Source: Halomonas campaniensis
Lineage (GTDB): Bacteria > Pseudomonadota > Gammaproteobacteria > Pseudomonadales > Halomonadaceae
Assembly (NCBI RefSeq): GCF_002211105.1
Contig: NZ_JPUA01000003.1
Location: 62,001-126,000 of the forward strand
Length of the DNA: 64,000 nucleotides
Reading direction: 5' to 3'
The notes below the pieces were generated by a model, which saw nothing but the letters and a program-made list of their open reading frames with translations, was not told where the DNA came from and made no database searches. The first letter of the stretch is position 1. Each line of letters starts with the position of its first letter. Position numbers and translations under genes: made by a program. Below are positions 43,004 to 54,356 of this stretch, piece by piece.

Positions 43004-44968
43004 TTGTTTAAAACCATATCTCGACAGTTAACGCTATCGGCATTTGTATTAATGCTTCTCATGGCGGCCAGTATCTACGCCGTGATGGCGTGGCGTGGTC
43101 AACCGCTGGTGATTGCAGCAAGCCAGTCATTGGTGGATCGAACAGGCGGTTCGATCGTTAACGCTTTGGACGCGCAGTTGTCGCGGGTTGAAGGTAATAC
43201 ATCGAGCCTTGCCGCCTTGGCTGAGTCGTTACCTCGCGAAGAAGAACTTTATTTGCAAGCCTTCCCAACAGTGGTAGATGACAATCGTAATAGCGTCATT
43301 GTCGGCGGCGGGATTTGGCCAGAGCCCAATGCATTTGAAGCGGGGGTTGAGCGTTTTAGTTTCTTCTGGGCAAGAAACGAGCAGGGCGGACTTGAGTTTT
43401 TAGATGACTATAACGCCCCCGGTATGTCGCCTTATCATGATGAAGAGTGGTACAGCAGTGCCCGTAATGCCGAACCGGGTCAGTGCGTATGGTCAACGGC
43501 GTATCGTGATCCTGCCACGGGCGTGGCAATGGTGACCTGCAGCGTCCCTTACTATCTTGATGATGAGTTTGCGGGCGTTGCCACTATTGATATGCAGTTA
43601 GAAGGTGTGGCCGAGTTCTTGACTGAAAACGGCGGTGCGACCGGTGGTTATGCGTTTGTGCTTGATAGCGCAGGGAATGTCATTCATTTCCCCGGGGCTG
43701 ACCTGGAAACGGATGAGATGCAGGGTTTAGCGAATTTAACGGGCAATATGCCCTGGCTGCAGCCGGTTATTGATGGCTTAAATGAAGGGCGCGATGAAAT
43801 CAGCGTTGAGACCGCAGGGATCCTGGATGCTCCCGCTTCGGTGCGCTTGTTTGATATGCAGGATACCGGTTGGACGCTTGGGTTAATGACGCCGCAAGAG
43901 GAAGTGACGGCGCTGGCACGTACCCTAACGCGTGATTTGCTGGTTGTCATTCTGCCCCTGTTAGCGCTGTTGCTTGCACTTGGTTGGTGGGGTGGCCGCA
44001 TCCTGTTGCGGCAAATTCGCAGTACCACCCTGCAGATTGATCAGTTAGGGCAGGGTGGCTCTAGCCGTGAGCTGACTATTTATCGCGATGATGAGATTGG
44101 CGAGCTACGCAGTGCTGTAAACCGCTACTCGGATAAATTGCAGCATCTGTTTGGCGACGTGCGCAGCGTAGCGGATGCCATCGCCAGTGAATCGTCGGAA
44201 ATTGCCGCGGGCAATACCGAGCTTTCTAGCCGCACCGAGCAGCAGGCAGCGTCGTTGCAAGAGACCTCTTCCACGATGGAAGAGATGGCTGCGACGGTGA
44301 AGCGCAACGCTGATAACGCCCAAGAGGCGGATCAGCGGGCGAAAGAGTCAGCGGAAAAAGTTAAACAAGGTGGTGAGCAGGTATCGCGGCTGGCGCAATC
44401 CATGGAAGCGATCAACGAAAGCTCTACTGAGGTTTCGTCAATAGTCGATGTGATTGAAAACATTGCTTTTCAAACCAATATATTGGCGCTTAATGCCTCC
44501 GTTGAGGCAGCGCGTGCGGGTGAGCATGGCCGTGGGTTTGCCGTGGTGGCCAGCGAAGTTCGCGAGCTGGCGTCACGCAGTGCTGCCTCGGCCAGAAACA
44601 TTAATGGGCTGATTAAAACCACCTCTGAGCAGATTGCGACCGGTAGTGGCTATGCTCAAGCCGCTGAATCTGCCATGAAAGATATAGTGGTGGCGATTGA
44701 AGAGGTAACCGCGCGGATTAGTGAAATCAGCCAAGCGTCTGGCGAGCAGACCAACGGCATTGATGAGATCAACCGGGCGGTTACCCAAATGGACACGGTA
44801 ACTCAACAGAACGCTGGCTTGGTCAGCCAGGCCGCTGGTGCTGCCAATGAGCTGTCGCTCCAGGCCCAGCGCTTGAAAGGGTTGCTGGATGAGTTTCACG
44901 GCAATTCTCAAGCGGCTTCGCTGCCACACGAGACGAAGGCACCAAACGAAAGGTATCAATTAACATAG
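43004..44968 (+). CDS. Methyl-accepting chemotaxis protein with periplasmic sensor domain
   Basis: 654 residues from a TTG preceded by AGGGG. A first membrane helix (about 9-29), a large periplasmic dCACHE-like sensor (30-310; [16 protein letters not shown] is typical), a second helix (about 314-333), HAMP (335-390) and a cytoplasmic signalling domain follow. The hairpin tip reads [20 protein letters not shown]. There is no CheR-docking pentapeptide at the C-terminus. The ligand is unknown. The gene lies between parE and parC with its own sigma-28-like promoter and its own terminator, so it looks like an independent unit inserted in the parEC pair. Confidence 0.93.
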   Translation: MFKTISRQLTLSAFVLMLLMAASIYAVMAWRGQPLVIAASQSLVDRTGGSIVNALDAQLSRVEGNTSSLAALAESLPREEELYLQAFPTVVDDNRNSVIVGGGIWPEPNAFEAGVERFSFFWARNEQGGLEFLDDYNAPGMSPYHDEEWYSSARNAEPGQCVWSTAYRDPATGVAMVTCSVPYYLDDEFAGVATIDMQLEGVAEFLTENGGATGGYAFVLDSAGNVIHFPGADLETDEMQGLANLTGNMPWLQPVIDGLNEGRDEISVETAGILDAPASVRLFDMQDTGWTLGLMTPQEEVTALARTLTRDLLVVILPLLALLLALGWWGGRILLRQIRSTTLQIDQLGQGGSSRELTIYRDDEIGELRSAVNRYSDKLQHLFGDVRSVADAIASESSEIAAGNTELSSRTEQQAASLQETSSTMEEMAATVKRNADNAQEADQRAKESAEKVKQGGEQVSRLAQSMEAINESSTEVSSIVDVIENIAFQTNILALNASVEAARAGEHGRGFAVVASEVRELASRSAASARNINGLIKTTSEQIATGSGYAQAAESAMKDIVVAIEEVTARISEISQASGEQTNGIDEINRAVTQMDTVTQQNAGLVSQAAGAANELSLQAQRLKGLLDEFHGNSQAASLPHETKAPNERYQLT

Positions 44969-45004
44969 CGAGCCATGTTAAGTGGCCGCGCGTCCGCTTA
45001 TCAG

Positions 45005-45027
45005 CCGCCCCGACTGGGGCGGTTTTG
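45005..45027 (+). terminator. Terminator between the chemoreceptor gene and parC
   Basis: CCGCCCC (45005-45011) and GGGGCGG (45016-45022) with a GACT loop, followed by TTTTGTTG. It closes the chemoreceptor unit 20 bases before the parC start. Confidence 0.75.
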
Positions 45028-45042
45028 TTGTCAAGGTAGGAT

Positions 45043-47298
45043 ATGATCGACATGGATATTCAAGTAGCGGAGGGCGACGTCGAACGTCTCTCCCTGCGCG
45101 ATTACACCGAAAAAGCGTACCTCGACTACTCGATGTACGTCATTCTCGACCGCGCCCTGCCCAACATTGGCGATGGCATGAAACCCGTGCAGCGGCGAAT
45201 TATTTACGCCATGCGCGAACTGGCGCTGCACGCCAACGCCAAGTACAAAAAGTCGGCGCGTACCGTCGGTGACGTACTGGGTAAATTTCATCCCCATGGT
45301 GACAGTGCCTGCTACGAAGCCATGGTGCTGATGGCGCAGCCGTTTAGCTACCGCTATCCACTGGTGGACGGTCAGGGCAACTGGGGGAGTCCCGACGACC
45401 CTAAATCCTTCGCCGCCATGCGTTACACCGAGGCCAAACTCTCCAAGTTTGCCGAAGTGCTGCTCGGCGAACTAGGCCAAGGCACCGTCGATTGGGTGCC
45501 CAACTTCGACGGCACCATGCAGGAGCCGCTGGTGCTGCCTGCAAAGCTACCCCATGTACTGCTCAACGGCGGTACCGGGATTGCCGTGGGAATGGCCACC
45601 GATATTCCGCCCCATAACGTCTCGGAAATTGTCGAAGCGACCTGCCACCTGCTGCGCAACCCCAAGGCGACCACCGCCGATTTGATGGAATTCGTGCCCG
45701 CGCCGGACTTTCCTACCGATGCGGAAATCATTACCCCGCCGGCTGATCTGCGTAAGCTCTACGAGTCCGGCCGGGGCTCGGTCAAACTGCGTGCGCGCTA
45801 TGAGCGCGAAGAGTCCAATATTGTGATTACCTCGGTGCCCTATCAGGTCAGCGGTGCCAAGGTGCTGGAGCAGATTGCGGCGCAAATGCAGGCCAAAAAG
45901 CTGCCCATGGTGGCTGACCTGCGCGATGAGTCGACCCACGAAGAGCCCACCCGCCTGGTGATCGAGCCTCGCTCCAACCGCATCGACGTTGAATCGCTGA
46001 TGGCCCACCTGTTCGCCACGACGGATCTGGAAAAGAACGTGCGGGTGAACATGAACGTGATTGGCCTGGATGGCCGCCCGCGGGTGATGCCATTGCCCGA
46101 AATGCTGGGTGAGTGGCTGCAGTTCCGTCGTAGTACGGTGCGCCGCCGGTTGGAGCACCGCCTGGGCAAAGTCGAAGATCGCCTGCATATCCTCGAAGGC
46201 CTGCTAATTGCCTACCTGGATCTGGACGAGGTGATCCGCATTATTCGTGAAGAGGATGATCCCAAAGCATCGCTGATAGCGACCTTTAGCCTCTCGGAGC
46301 GTCAAGCGGAAGCGATTCTAGAGCTACGCCTGCGTCACCTGGCCAAGCTCGAAGAGATGAAAATTCGCGGCGAGCAGGATGAGCTGGAAAAAGAGCGCAA
46401 ATACCTACAGGGCCTGCTGGGCAGCGAAGCCAAGCTCACCACCCTGATCGAAAAAGAGATTCGTGCGGCGGGTAAAGAGCACGGTGACGAACGCCGCTCA
46501 CCGCTGGTAGAGCGCGAAGAGTCCAAGGCGCTCTCTGAAGTCGAACTGATGGGCGCTGACCCAATTACCGTGGTGCTTTCCGATAAAGGCTGGATTCGTG
46601 CGGCCAAGGGGCACGATATCGACCCCGAGGGCCTCTCCTATAAAGCCGGGGATAGCTTCCAACTGGCGGCGAAAGGTAAAACCAACCAGCCGCTGGTGCT
46701 GCTGGATGACACTGGGCGCGCCTATACGCTATCGGCACATAATCTGCCCAGTGCCCGGGGGCAGGGTGAACCGGTGACCGGGCGCGCTAATGTCGCCGCC
46801 GGGGCGAAAATGGCAGGGCTAATGTTTGCGCCACCCGAACGACGCTTTGTGCTCGCTACCGACGGCGGCTACGGCTTTGTGGCGCGGCTCGATACGCTCA
46901 CCGGTAAAAACAAAGCCGGTAAAGCGGTGCTTAGCCTGCCCAAAGGCTGCAATGTCATGGCGCCGGTTGAAGTGCCAGAGGGCGACGAACTGTGGGTTGC
47001 CTCGGTTTCTAACGAGGGCCGATTACTGCTGTTCCCCTTGGATCAACTACCAGAAATGTCCAAAGGTAAAGGCAATAAGATGCTTGATATCCCTGGCCCG
47101 CGCGCCGCCCGCCGGGAGGAGTTTGTCACTGGTATCGTGGTGCTCGCCGCCAGTGATGCACTGATGGTTCATGCCGGTAAGCGCAAGCTAACCCTAAAAG
47201 CCGACGACCTGGCCTACTATCGTGGCGAGCGCGGCCGACGCGGCAGTAAGCTGCCCCGTGGCTTCCAAAAAGTTGACCGTTTAGAGGCAGGGGAATAA
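45043..47298 (+). CDS. parC: DNA topoisomerase IV subunit A
   Basis: 751 residues (E. coli ParC 752). The catalytic tyrosine is Tyr128 in [11 protein letters not shown], and the quinolone region [11 protein letters not shown] carries the sensitive residues Ser88 and Glu92 (E. coli Ser80 and Glu84). The N-terminal breakage-reunion domain is followed by the beta-pinwheel C-terminal domain. The start could be the ATG at 45043 or 45052. There is no separate promoter that I can identify between the upstream terminator and the start. serB follows 20 bases later. Confidence 0.96.
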   Translation: MIDMDIQVAEGDVERLSLRDYTEKAYLDYSMYVILDRALPNIGDGMKPVQRRIIYAMRELALHANAKYKKSARTVGDVLGKFHPHGDSACYEAMVLMAQPFSYRYPLVDGQGNWGSPDDPKSFAAMRYTEAKLSKFAEVLLGELGQGTVDWVPNFDGTMQEPLVLPAKLPHVLLNGGTGIAVGMATDIPPHNVSEIVEATCHLLRNPKATTADLMEFVPAPDFPTDAEIITPPADLRKLYESGRGSVKLRARYEREESNIVITSVPYQVSGAKVLEQIAAQMQAKKLPMVADLRDESTHEEPTRLVIEPRSNRIDVESLMAHLFATTDLEKNVRVNMNVIGLDGRPRVMPLPEMLGEWLQFRRSTVRRRLEHRLGKVEDRLHILEGLLIAYLDLDEVIRIIREEDDPKASLIATFSLSERQAEAILELRLRHLAKLEEMKIRGEQDELEKERKYLQGLLGSEAKLTTLIEKEIRAAGKEHGDERRSPLVEREESKALSEVELMGADPITVVLSDKGWIRAAKGHDIDPEGLSYKAGDSFQLAAKGKTNQPLVLLDDTGRAYTLSAHNLPSARGQGEPVTGRANVAAGAKMAGLMFAPPERRFVLATDGGYGFVARLDTLTGKNKAGKAVLSLPKGCNVMAPVEVPEGDELWVASVSNEGRLLLFPLDQLPEMSKGKGNKMLDIPGPRAARREEFVTGIVVLAASDALMVHAGKRKLTLKADDLAYYRGERGRRGSKLPRGFQKVDRLEAGE

Positions 47299-47318
47299 AT
47301 AATGGTAGGAGCTAATTG

Positions 47319-48239
47319 ATGGCAAACGGTGACTTGATCCTAACCGTTTTAGCGCCGCGACTCACCGCGGAGATTCGGGCTCAGGTAGACGCGCTTATCG
47401 TGCAGTTTGGTCTACAGGAGAAGAGCACCCAGCGCCTGGCCGACATACAGCTGGGCGAGGGCATCGACTGCATTGAGCATCGTTTAGTGGGTGAGGTGGG
47501 TATCGAGGCCGTGCGCAACGCCGCGCGGGTACTGAGCGAAAGCCTGGGCGTGGATATCGTTATCCAAGACGATACTCGCGATCATGTTCAGCCCCGTTTG
47601 GTCTGTTTCGATATGGACTCCACGCTGATCAAAGCTGAAGTGATTGACGAACTGGCCCGCCGCCATGGCGTGGGGGATGAAGTCGCTGAAGTCACCGAGC
47701 GTGCAATGCGTGGCGAGCTGGATTTTAAGGCAAGCTTTCGGGAGCGGATGAGCAAACTGGATGGTTTGGATGAGTCCGTGCTGGCGGAGATCGCTGAGGA
47801 ATTGCCGCTAATGGAAGGCGTAGAGCGCTTAATGGTTAACCTGAAGCACTTAGGTTTTCGCACCGCCATCCTCTCCGGCGGCTTCACCTACTTTGCTCGC
47901 CACTTACAGGAGAAGCTGGGCTTTGACGAGATCCATGCCAATGAACTGATCATCGAAAATGGCAAGGTAACCGGCGAAGTAAGTGAGCCGATCGTCGATG
48001 CCGAGCGCAAAGCCGAACTATTGGAGTCCATTGCGCTAAGAGAAGGTTTTACTCTGGATCAAACGGTTGCGGTGGGTGACGGCGCCAATGATCTCAAAAT
48101 GCTTGCCAAAGCGGGGATGGGGATTGCGTTTCGGGCCAAGCCCCTGGTCCGGGCCCAGGCACGCCAGGCGATTTCAACCTCGGGCCTTGATGGTGTGCTC
48201 TATCTACTGGGCTATCGCCAGCAGGATTTAACCCCGTAA
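47319..48239 (+). CDS. serB: Phosphoserine phosphatase
   Basis: 306 residues from the ATG at 47319, with AGGAG seven bases upstream. An N-terminal ACT-like domain (1-75) precedes the HAD phosphatase: DMDSTLIKAEVIDELA (motif I), ILSGGFTYFA (motif II) and VGDGANDLKML (motif IV). It makes serine from phosphoserine. It is 20 bases downstream of parC and ends at a strong terminator. Confidence 0.94.
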   Translation: MANGDLILTVLAPRLTAEIRAQVDALIVQFGLQEKSTQRLADIQLGEGIDCIEHRLVGEVGIEAVRNAARVLSESLGVDIVIQDDTRDHVQPRLVCFDMDSTLIKAEVIDELARRHGVGDEVAEVTERAMRGELDFKASFRERMSKLDGLDESVLAEIAEELPLMEGVERLMVNLKHLGFRTAILSGGFTYFARHLQEKLGFDEIHANELIIENGKVTGEVSEPIVDAERKAELLESIALREGFTLDQTVAVGDGANDLKMLAKAGMGIAFRAKPLVRAQARQAISTSGLDGVLYLLGYRQQDLTP

Positions 48240-48240
48240 A

Positions 48241-48274
48241 AAAACGGGCGGTGCTATCAAGCACCGCCCGTTTT
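48241..48274. terminator. Bidirectional terminator between serB and mrpG
   Basis: A perfect 15-base-pair stem, AAAACGGGCGGTGCT (48241-48255) with AGCACCGCCCGTTTT (48260-48274), and an ATCA loop. It serves the convergent serB and Mrp operons. Confidence 0.92.
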
Positions 48275-48289
48275 CTATCTTATGCCGTT

Positions 48290-48676
48290 TCAGCCATGGC
48301 CTTTATCCGGGTGGGGAACCGGTTTATCGCCGACTTCTTCTGGACGCAGCTCTATCGGCTTACCCTGGGTTTTATCAGCGTGCTTTAAACGCAGGTGCAA
48401 GCCGGACTTGGCCAGCAAGTGGGCACTAACGGGGGCGGTAATGAACAAGAATAGCGTAATCAACATTTCCTGAATATCGGGTTTGCCCTCCACGCTCCAG
48501 AAATACATCATCGAAGCGATCAGCATACAGCCGATACCCAGAGTGGTGGCCTTAGTTGGGCCATGCAGGCGCATATAAAAGTCACGCAAGTGGGCCATCC
48601 CTAGCGAACCAATAAACACAAAGATGCCGCCAGCAACCAGCAGCAGCGAAATAACCGCCTCTATTAATCCTGACAT
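48290..48676 (-). CDS. mrpG: Na+/H+ antiporter Mrp subunit G
   Basis: 128 residues from the ATG at 48676 (a GGGGGG run stands just upstream); an alternative start at 48706 would add ten residues. Three membrane helices, and the motif LRDFYMRLHGPTKATTLGIG typical of MnhG/PhaG. It is the last subunit gene of the Mrp complex operon, 67 bases after mrpF, longer than the other gaps. The hydrophilic C-terminal tail is rich in Asp, Pro and Gly. Confidence 0.92.
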   Translation of the reverse strand: MSGLIEAVISLLLVAGGIFVFIGSLGMAHLRDFYMRLHGPTKATTLGIGCMLIASMMYFWSVEGKPDIQEMLITLFLFITAPVSAHLLAKSGLHLRLKHADKTQGKPIELRPEEVGDKPVPHPDKGHG

Positions 48677-48743
48677 AACGCCCCCCGGCATAATCCTTTC
48701 TGGCATTGCGGCTGCCTCTTTTGGGAGGCGATGATCACGTTCA

Positions 48744-49013
48744 TCATTCGATAATATCTCCGCGCAGAATATATTTGCACACCGCTACAGTACTGATGAA
48801 ACCTAGCATCGCGATCAGCAGCGCTGACTCGAAATAGGTTTTGCTGTTCAGCCATAGCCCCAGCAGCACAATCAGTGCAATCGAGTTGACGTACATAGTG
48901 TCCAGGGCGAGTACCCGGTCGGGCAGGCTGGGGCCGATGGTAAGCCGGTAGAGATTCATCAACAGTGCCATCACCACCAGCGCTAAGGTGATATAAAGCG
49001 CAATGCTCAGCAT
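48744..49013 (-). CDS. mrpF: Na+/H+ antiporter Mrp subunit F
   Basis: 89 residues, three membrane helices, with RLTIGPSLPDRVLALD, the core motif of MnhF/PhaF. Its ATG lies inside the end of mrpE (mrpE stop at 49007-49009). It is part of the seven-protein Mrp antiporter membrane complex. Confidence 0.93.
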   Translation of the reverse strand: MLSIALYITLALVVMALLMNLYRLTIGPSLPDRVLALDTMYVNSIALIVLLGLWLNSKTYFESALLIAMLGFISTVAVCKYILRGDIIE

Positions 49014-49504
49014 TCGTAAATCTCCTTGAGCGGACGTTCGTAGCGCTCACGAATCTGGTTAATCAGCGCCTCCTCATCGTCCACGTTTAAGGCGTGAATC
49101 AGCAGCGACTTGCCATCCATGCGTAGATTGGCCGATACGGTGCCCGGTGTCAGGCTGATCGTGCTGGCCAGCAGCGTAATGGTGAAGCGCTCTTCGAGCA
49201 TAAGTGGATATTCAATGAAGTGAGGCTTAAGTTTGCGCCATGGATTGGCGATCAGATAAGCCACTTCAAAGTTGGCGGTGATGATGTCGCCCAATACCCG
49301 GAAGATAAACCGCAGCAGCATGAAGGGCTTGCCGATCAGTGGGCGGGCATCCCAAAAGCGGTGGGTCAGCAGGGGGATTAAAATGGCTAATGAGCCGCCG
49401 AGTACGAATTGACCAAAGGCGTAACTGCGTACCAGCAGCAGCCAAACCACTAGCAGCAGTATCGATAAAACGGGCGTGGGTAGCCAGGAGCGCGGGGCGA
49501 TCAT
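49007..49504 (-). CDS. mrpE: Na+/H+ antiporter Mrp subunit E
   Basis: 165 residues with N-terminal membrane helices and a cytoplasmic domain; ITLLASTISLTPGTVSANL is the diagnostic MnhE block. Start overlaps the mrpD stop by four bases (ATGA) and its end overlaps the mrpF start. MrpE is needed for full assembly of the antiporter. Confidence 0.93.
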   Translation of the reverse strand: MIAPRSWLPTPVLSILLLVVWLLLVRSYAFGQFVLGGSLAILIPLLTHRFWDARPLIGKPFMLLRFIFRVLGDIITANFEVAYLIANPWRKLKPHFIEYPLMLEERFTITLLASTISLTPGTVSANLRMDGKSLLIHALNVDDEEALINQIRERYERPLKEIYEC

Positions 49505-51015
49505 GGGGCATCTCCAGCAGCATTGGGGAGTAGCGTGCGAATCAGCACCTGGGGGTTGGCAAGTTGATCAGCCGTGGCTTGAGTGTAGCTGCTCACGGGC
49601 CCTGCCAGGGCGACTAATAGCGGGGCTGCGCTCAGTAGCCAGATAATGCCAAACCACTGACGACGGGGTAGCGGGGTGCCGCTGCTGGTGCCCCGGTGGC
49701 TGCGCCAAAACAGCGTCGAGCCCGCTCGGGAAAGGGCAATTAGCGAGGCTAAGCTGGTTAGCAGCAGCAGCGGCCAGAGCCACAGGCGCTGGGTGCCTTC
49801 AGCGGCATTAAGCATCAATGCCTTGCCGAAAGCGCCGGAAAAGGGCGGGACGCCTGCCACGGCGATAGCACCGACAAAGAACAGCATGGCGAGTGCTGCG
49901 CCCTGCACCATAGGGCGGCCCTTGACTATACGAGTGCCCGCTTTGCCGCGCTGGAGGCCAATCATTTCCGCTAGCAGGAATAGACCACCGGTGATCAACG
50001 TAGTGTGAATCAGATAATAGAGTAGCGCAGAGACCGCCTGGGGTGAGCGCATGCCGATACCTGCCAGCAGCGTGCCTACCGATACCAGCACAAGGTAAGC
50101 CACCAGCAAGCGCAGATCTCGCGCGGCCATCACCCCAATGCCAGCGGCTGCCAGGGTAGCAAGCGATAGCCACCATACCCAGGGTTGTTCCAGCGCCTCC
50201 AAGCCACCAGCGCTATCGCCAAAAATAAGTGAGTAGACGCGCAGGATGGCGTAGATACCCACTTTGGTCATGATGGCAAACAGCGCCGCTACCGGTGCAG
50301 GAGCAGACGCGTAGGCTTTGGGCAACCAGAAATAGAGCGGCAGTATGGCGGCTTTTAACCCAAACACGACCAGCAGCATCAGTGCCCCTGCGCTGACTAA
50401 GCCGTCTCGCTCTGCCGGTAGTTCGGCGACACGAATCGCCATATCGGCCATATTGAGCGTACCCGTGGCGCCATACAGCACACCTACTGCAATCAGAAAC
50501 AGCGAAGAGCCCGCCAGGTTAAGCACCACATAGTGCACGCTGGCCTGAATGCGCGCTTTGCCGCCGCCGTGCAGTAGCAGGGCGTAAGAAGCCAGCAGCA
50601 GAACTTCAAAGAAGACGAACAGGTTAAACAGATCACCGGTTAAAAAGGCACCATTGATGCCCAGTAGTTGCCATTGAAAAAGACCATGGAAGTTACTGCC
50701 TTTCTCGTCGTCGCCCGCGCAGGCAAACACCACTGCGCCAACGGCCAGAATGGCAGTCAGAAGCAGCATTAACGCCGAGAGGCGATCCAGCACTAACACG
50801 ATCCCAAACGGGGCTTGCCAATCGCCCAGGGCGTAGTAAGTAATCTCTCCGCTGGCGGCTTGGCGTAATAAGCCAATCGCTACCAACAGCAGCAGTGCGG
50901 TGGCAGCAACGCTCACCGTGCGTTTGTAACGTACTAATCCCTGGCGCTGATAGAGCAGTAGAATGCCCGCCACTAACGGTAAAACAACAGGGAAAACAAT
51001 CAGATGCTGCATCAT
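49501..51015 (-). CDS. mrpD: Na+/H+ antiporter Mrp subunit D
   Basis: 504 residues, about 14 membrane helices, homologous to the NuoL/M/N family of complex I. VFFEVLLLASYALLLHG and KAAILPLYFWLPKAYASAP contain the key glutamate and lysine of the proton path. It overlaps mrpC upstream and mrpE downstream by four bases each. Confidence 0.94.
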   Translation of the reverse strand: MMQHLIVFPVVLPLVAGILLLYQRQGLVRYKRTVSVAATALLLLVAIGLLRQAASGEITYYALGDWQAPFGIVLVLDRLSALMLLLTAILAVGAVVFACAGDDEKGSNFHGLFQWQLLGINGAFLTGDLFNLFVFFEVLLLASYALLLHGGGKARIQASVHYVVLNLAGSSLFLIAVGVLYGATGTLNMADMAIRVAELPAERDGLVSAGALMLLVVFGLKAAILPLYFWLPKAYASAPAPVAALFAIMTKVGIYAILRVYSLIFGDSAGGLEALEQPWVWWLSLATLAAAGIGVMAARDLRLLVAYLVLVSVGTLLAGIGMRSPQAVSALLYYLIHTTLITGGLFLLAEMIGLQRGKAGTRIVKGRPMVQGAALAMLFFVGAIAVAGVPPFSGAFGKALMLNAAEGTQRLWLWPLLLLTSLASLIALSRAGSTLFWRSHRGTSSGTPLPRRQWFGIIWLLSAAPLLVALAGPVSSYTQATADQLANPQVLIRTLLPNAAGDAP

Positions 51016-51344
51016 TCTCGGTCTTCCTTTTTACCGTCGACGTGGTCGTTCCCCACTTCACTGCGCGCCCGCATCGCCAGAATTACCACAAAGGCGGTCA
51101 TGGCGAAGCCGATCACAATGGCGGTGAGCACCAGTGCCTGGGGGAGTGGGTCAGCATAGTTAGCTCCTTCAGACACAATAGCGGGGCCATCAGTGGTCAG
51201 GCCGCCCATCGAAAACAGGAACAGATTGACGGCGTAAGAGAGCAGAGTGAGACCTACCACCACCGGAAAGGTGCGGCCTCGCAAGGTCAAGTAGAGGCCA
51301 CAGGCGGTCAATACCCCGGTGGTCATTGCGTAGAGCAGTTCCAT
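51012..51344 (-). CDS. mrpC: Na+/H+ antiporter Mrp subunit C
   Basis: 110 residues, three membrane helices, NuoK-like: GLYLTLRGRTFPVVVGLTLL and NLFLFSMGG, followed by DPLPQALVLTAIVIGFA. Its start shares one base with the mrpA stop (TAATG). It belongs to the Mrp membrane complex. Confidence 0.94.
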   Translation of the reverse strand: MELLYAMTTGVLTACGLYLTLRGRTFPVVVGLTLLSYAVNLFLFSMGGLTTDGPAIVSEGANYADPLPQALVLTAIVIGFAMTAFVVILAMRARSEVGNDHVDGKKEDRE

Positions 51345-54184
51345 TAGCGGGGCTCCTTGGCTGCGGGCGTTGCGGTGTTGGCGTCAGCCTCTTTTTCCGA
51401 GGCTTCGGTCACCGGCCGATGGGCGGTGGTGACTTTGCCCAGGTTGGCAAGAATCATCAGCGTAGCGCCCACCACCGCTAAGTAGACACCCAGATCAAAT
51501 AGCAGCGCGGTGGCCAGTTCAAAGGTACCGATGAGCGGTAGGGTGAAATAGCCGAATGCTGAGGTTAAAAAAGGATGTCCGAACAGCCAGCTACCCAGCC
51601 CGGTGAGCGTAGCAATCGCTACCCCGATAACCGCCACAGGTTGGAACGGGAAGTCCAGGCGCTCTTGCGCCCACGCCACGCCCCGGGCCATGTATAGCAG
51701 GATCAAGGCTACCGCCGTGATCAGCCCGGCGATAAAGCCACCCCCCGGCTGATTGTGGCCGCGCAGGAAGATAAACGCTGATACCAACAGCGCCAGCGGC
51801 AGCAGCGTCATGGAAATTGACGTGAGCACCGCCGGATAACGGTCAGGCGACCACACCCGACCTTCTCCGTCACTGTGAGGCATAAACAGGCGTAAACGAT
51901 TCAGTAGTTTAAAGATCGCCAGGCCCGCGATGGCCAGTACGGTGATTTCACCCAAGGTATCAAATCCGCGGAAGTCGACCAGAATCACGTTGACCACATT
52001 GTAGCCGCCACCGCCCGGCTTGCTGTTCTCCACAAAGAAGCTGGAGATCGACAGCGTCTCCCGGGTCATGACGGCGTAGTTAAGGCTGGCGATCACCAAG
52101 CCTAGCGTGCCTGCCAGCAGCATATCGCGAACGTTGCGTAGTGGGCTGGATTCCCGCGGGGTCTTTTGCGGCAGGAAAAACAGCGCCAGCATTAGCAGAA
52201 TCATGGTCACCACTTCCACTGAAAGCTGTGTCAGCGCCAGATCCGGTGCCGAGAAGCGCGCAAAGGTGAGGGCCACAAAGAGCCCGACGACCGAGAGCAT
52301 CAGCAGTGAAATTAGCCGGTAGCGATGGGTAGCGGCGGTAGCAATGCCACCAAACATCAACATTCCAGCACCTAAGATGAGAACTCCATCCAGCGCTTGA
52401 TTGCCAGCAGCACCCGTTAGGTCAGTGATCTGAACCAGGCCAACCCCGCCCATCACTAGGGCGCCCAGCCACAGCCAGCCAACATAGCGCTGCAGCGAGT
52501 TGCCTTCCAGTGCAGCAATAAACTGCTCGGCGCGATAACCCATGGAGACAAGCATGCGCTCAAACACCCGCCGGGCATCGACCCCGGCAAACGGCTGGGT
52601 AAACCGACGCACATCACCATGGCGCCAATACAGCGCAATACCCACCACGAAGGCGAGCAAGCTCATGATGAGCGGTAGATTCACGCCGTGCCAAATAGCT
52701 AGGTGGAAATCTAACGGGCTACCAATCACCGCTTGGCTGGCGAGCGCTAACAAGCCCGTTGCCATAAAGGCCGGGAACAGACCCACTACCACGCACAGGA
52801 CTACCAAAAATTCTACCGGCAAACGCATAAGGTGCGGGGGCTCGTGAGGCGCCTTCGGCGTGGCCTCGCGGGCCGGTTTGAAGAAAACGGCGTGCACTAA
52901 ACGTAGTGAATAGGCCACAGAAAGAATGCCACCGAGCGCCGCTAGCGCAGGTAATAACCAGCTTAATCCTCCCAGAACCGGGGTTGCCAGCGCCTCGGTG
53001 AAGAACATCTCTTTGGATAAGAAACCATTAAAAAGCGGTACGCCGGCCATCGCTGCCGCTGCCAGGGTGGTCAGTAGCGCTGTTACCGGCATGGCTTTTT
53101 TCAGGCCACCCAGCTGTTTAAGCTCCCGTGTGCCGGTTTCGTGATCGATAATGCCGGCACTCATAAACAGCGCGGCTTTAAAGGTGGCGTGATTGAGAAT
53201 GTGAAAAAGCGCAGCCAAAATCGCCATGGGGCTGCCGATACCCAATAACACGGTAATCAAGCCTAAATGGCTAACAGTGGAGAACGCCAAAATACCTTTC
53301 AGATCGGTCTTCATCAGCGCAAACCAGGCGCCATACAGCATGGTGACGATACCGACCAGGGAAACGACCACGCTCCACAGCTCGCTACCCGCAATGGCAG
53401 GATGCAGACGCGCCATCAGGAAAATGCCCGCTTTCACCATGGTGGCTGAGTGCAGATACGCCGATACTGGTGTGGGTGCCGCCATGGCATGGGGTAACCA
53501 AAAATGGAACGGGAACTGGGCCGATTTGGTAAAGGCCCCCAACAGTACCAAACCCAGCATAAGCGGGTAGCGGGAATCGGCCAGAATCACGTCGCCGCTA
53601 GCCAGTACTTCGCCCATATTGAAGCTGCCCGCCATATCCCCCAGCAGCAGTAGTCCTGCCAATAGTGCAAGGCCCCCCGCACCGGTGACCGTAAGCGCCA
53701 TACGAGCGCCTTTACGGGCGTCGCTGCGGTATGACCAAAAGCCAATCAATAGGAACGAGGAGAGGCTGGTTAATTCCCAGAACAGCCAGAGGAGAATCAG
53801 GTTGTCCGACATTGAAATACCCACCATTGATGCCATGAATAGCATCAGGAAGGCGTAGAATCGGCCAAAGGGCTCATCTTTGGCTAAATAGTAGTGCGCA
53901 TAAAGAATAATCAGCAGGCCAATGCCGAGTATCAGCAGGTTGAACAGCAGCGATAGCCCATCCAGGCGAAACGCCAAGTTCAGTGCCAGTTCAGGCATCC
54001 AAGTGGCCGAAAAACGCAGTTGCTCGCCATCTAGCAGAGCTGGCACGTTGAGTAGCGTCATTACTAAGGCGGTCGCTGGCAGCACCGCCGTTGCGAGGGA
54101 ACAGAAACTTCGCCCACGCTGTGCGGTGAGTGCCGGTACCAGTACGCCTAGCAGAGGCAATAAGGCTATCCAAAGCAGTGTCAT
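51344..54184 (-). CDS. mrpA: Na+/H+ antiporter Mrp fused subunits A and B
   Basis: 946 residues. The N-terminal NuoL-like part (about 1-500) carries [18 protein letters not shown] and [20 protein letters not shown] with the proton-channel glutamate and lysine. The later part (about 590-760) is the MrpA tail, and from about 800 a MrpB domain follows ([20 protein letters not shown]). Fusion of A and B marks a group 2 Mrp (Pha-type) six-gene operon, A/B-C-D-E-F-G. It expels Na+ in exchange for protons and supports pH and salt tolerance. It is the first gene of the operon. Confidence 0.94.
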   Translation of the reverse strand: MTLLWIALLPLLGVLVPALTAQRGRSFCSLATAVLPATALVMTLLNVPALLDGEQLRFSATWMPELALNLAFRLDGLSLLFNLLILGIGLLIILYAHYYLAKDEPFGRFYAFLMLFMASMVGISMSDNLILLWLFWELTSLSSFLLIGFWSYRSDARKGARMALTVTGAGGLALLAGLLLLGDMAGSFNMGEVLASGDVILADSRYPLMLGLVLLGAFTKSAQFPFHFWLPHAMAAPTPVSAYLHSATMVKAGIFLMARLHPAIAGSELWSVVVSLVGIVTMLYGAWFALMKTDLKGILAFSTVSHLGLITVLLGIGSPMAILAALFHILNHATFKAALFMSAGIIDHETGTRELKQLGGLKKAMPVTALLTTLAAAAMAGVPLFNGFLSKEMFFTEALATPVLGGLSWLLPALAALGGILSVAYSLRLVHAVFFKPAREATPKAPHEPPHLMRLPVEFLVVLCVVVGLFPAFMATGLLALASQAVIGSPLDFHLAIWHGVNLPLIMSLLAFVVGIALYWRHGDVRRFTQPFAGVDARRVFERMLVSMGYRAEQFIAALEGNSLQRYVGWLWLGALVMGGVGLVQITDLTGAAGNQALDGVLILGAGMLMFGGIATAATHRYRLISLLMLSVVGLFVALTFARFSAPDLALTQLSVEVVTMILLMLALFFLPQKTPRESSPLRNVRDMLLAGTLGLVIASLNYAVMTRETLSISSFFVENSKPGGGGYNVVNVILVDFRGFDTLGEITVLAIAGLAIFKLLNRLRLFMPHSDGEGRVWSPDRYPAVLTSISMTLLPLALLVSAFIFLRGHNQPGGGFIAGLITAVALILLYMARGVAWAQERLDFPFQPVAVIGVAIATLTGLGSWLFGHPFLTSAFGYFTLPLIGTFELATALLFDLGVYLAVVGATLMILANLGKVTTAHRPVTEASEKEADANTATPAAKEPR

Positions 54185-54356
54185 GGGGTCATCCAGCGGC
54201 TAAATAAAAAAGTCAAAAGGGTACCAACAGGGCGCCTATAAAGGCGTTCTGGTGGCGCAGCATACATCAAGTGAAACAACAGGATATCACTTGTGTAGCA
54301 GGCGTGTAATTTTAGTATAAAGTGTGCGGATTAACCGTTGAGAGATTTTTTGTTAC

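Noticed and set aside
45547..46188. A 213-residue open frame antisense to parC, with two other antisense frames
   Set aside because: Shadow of a strongly conserved gene; no start signal and no recognisable motif.
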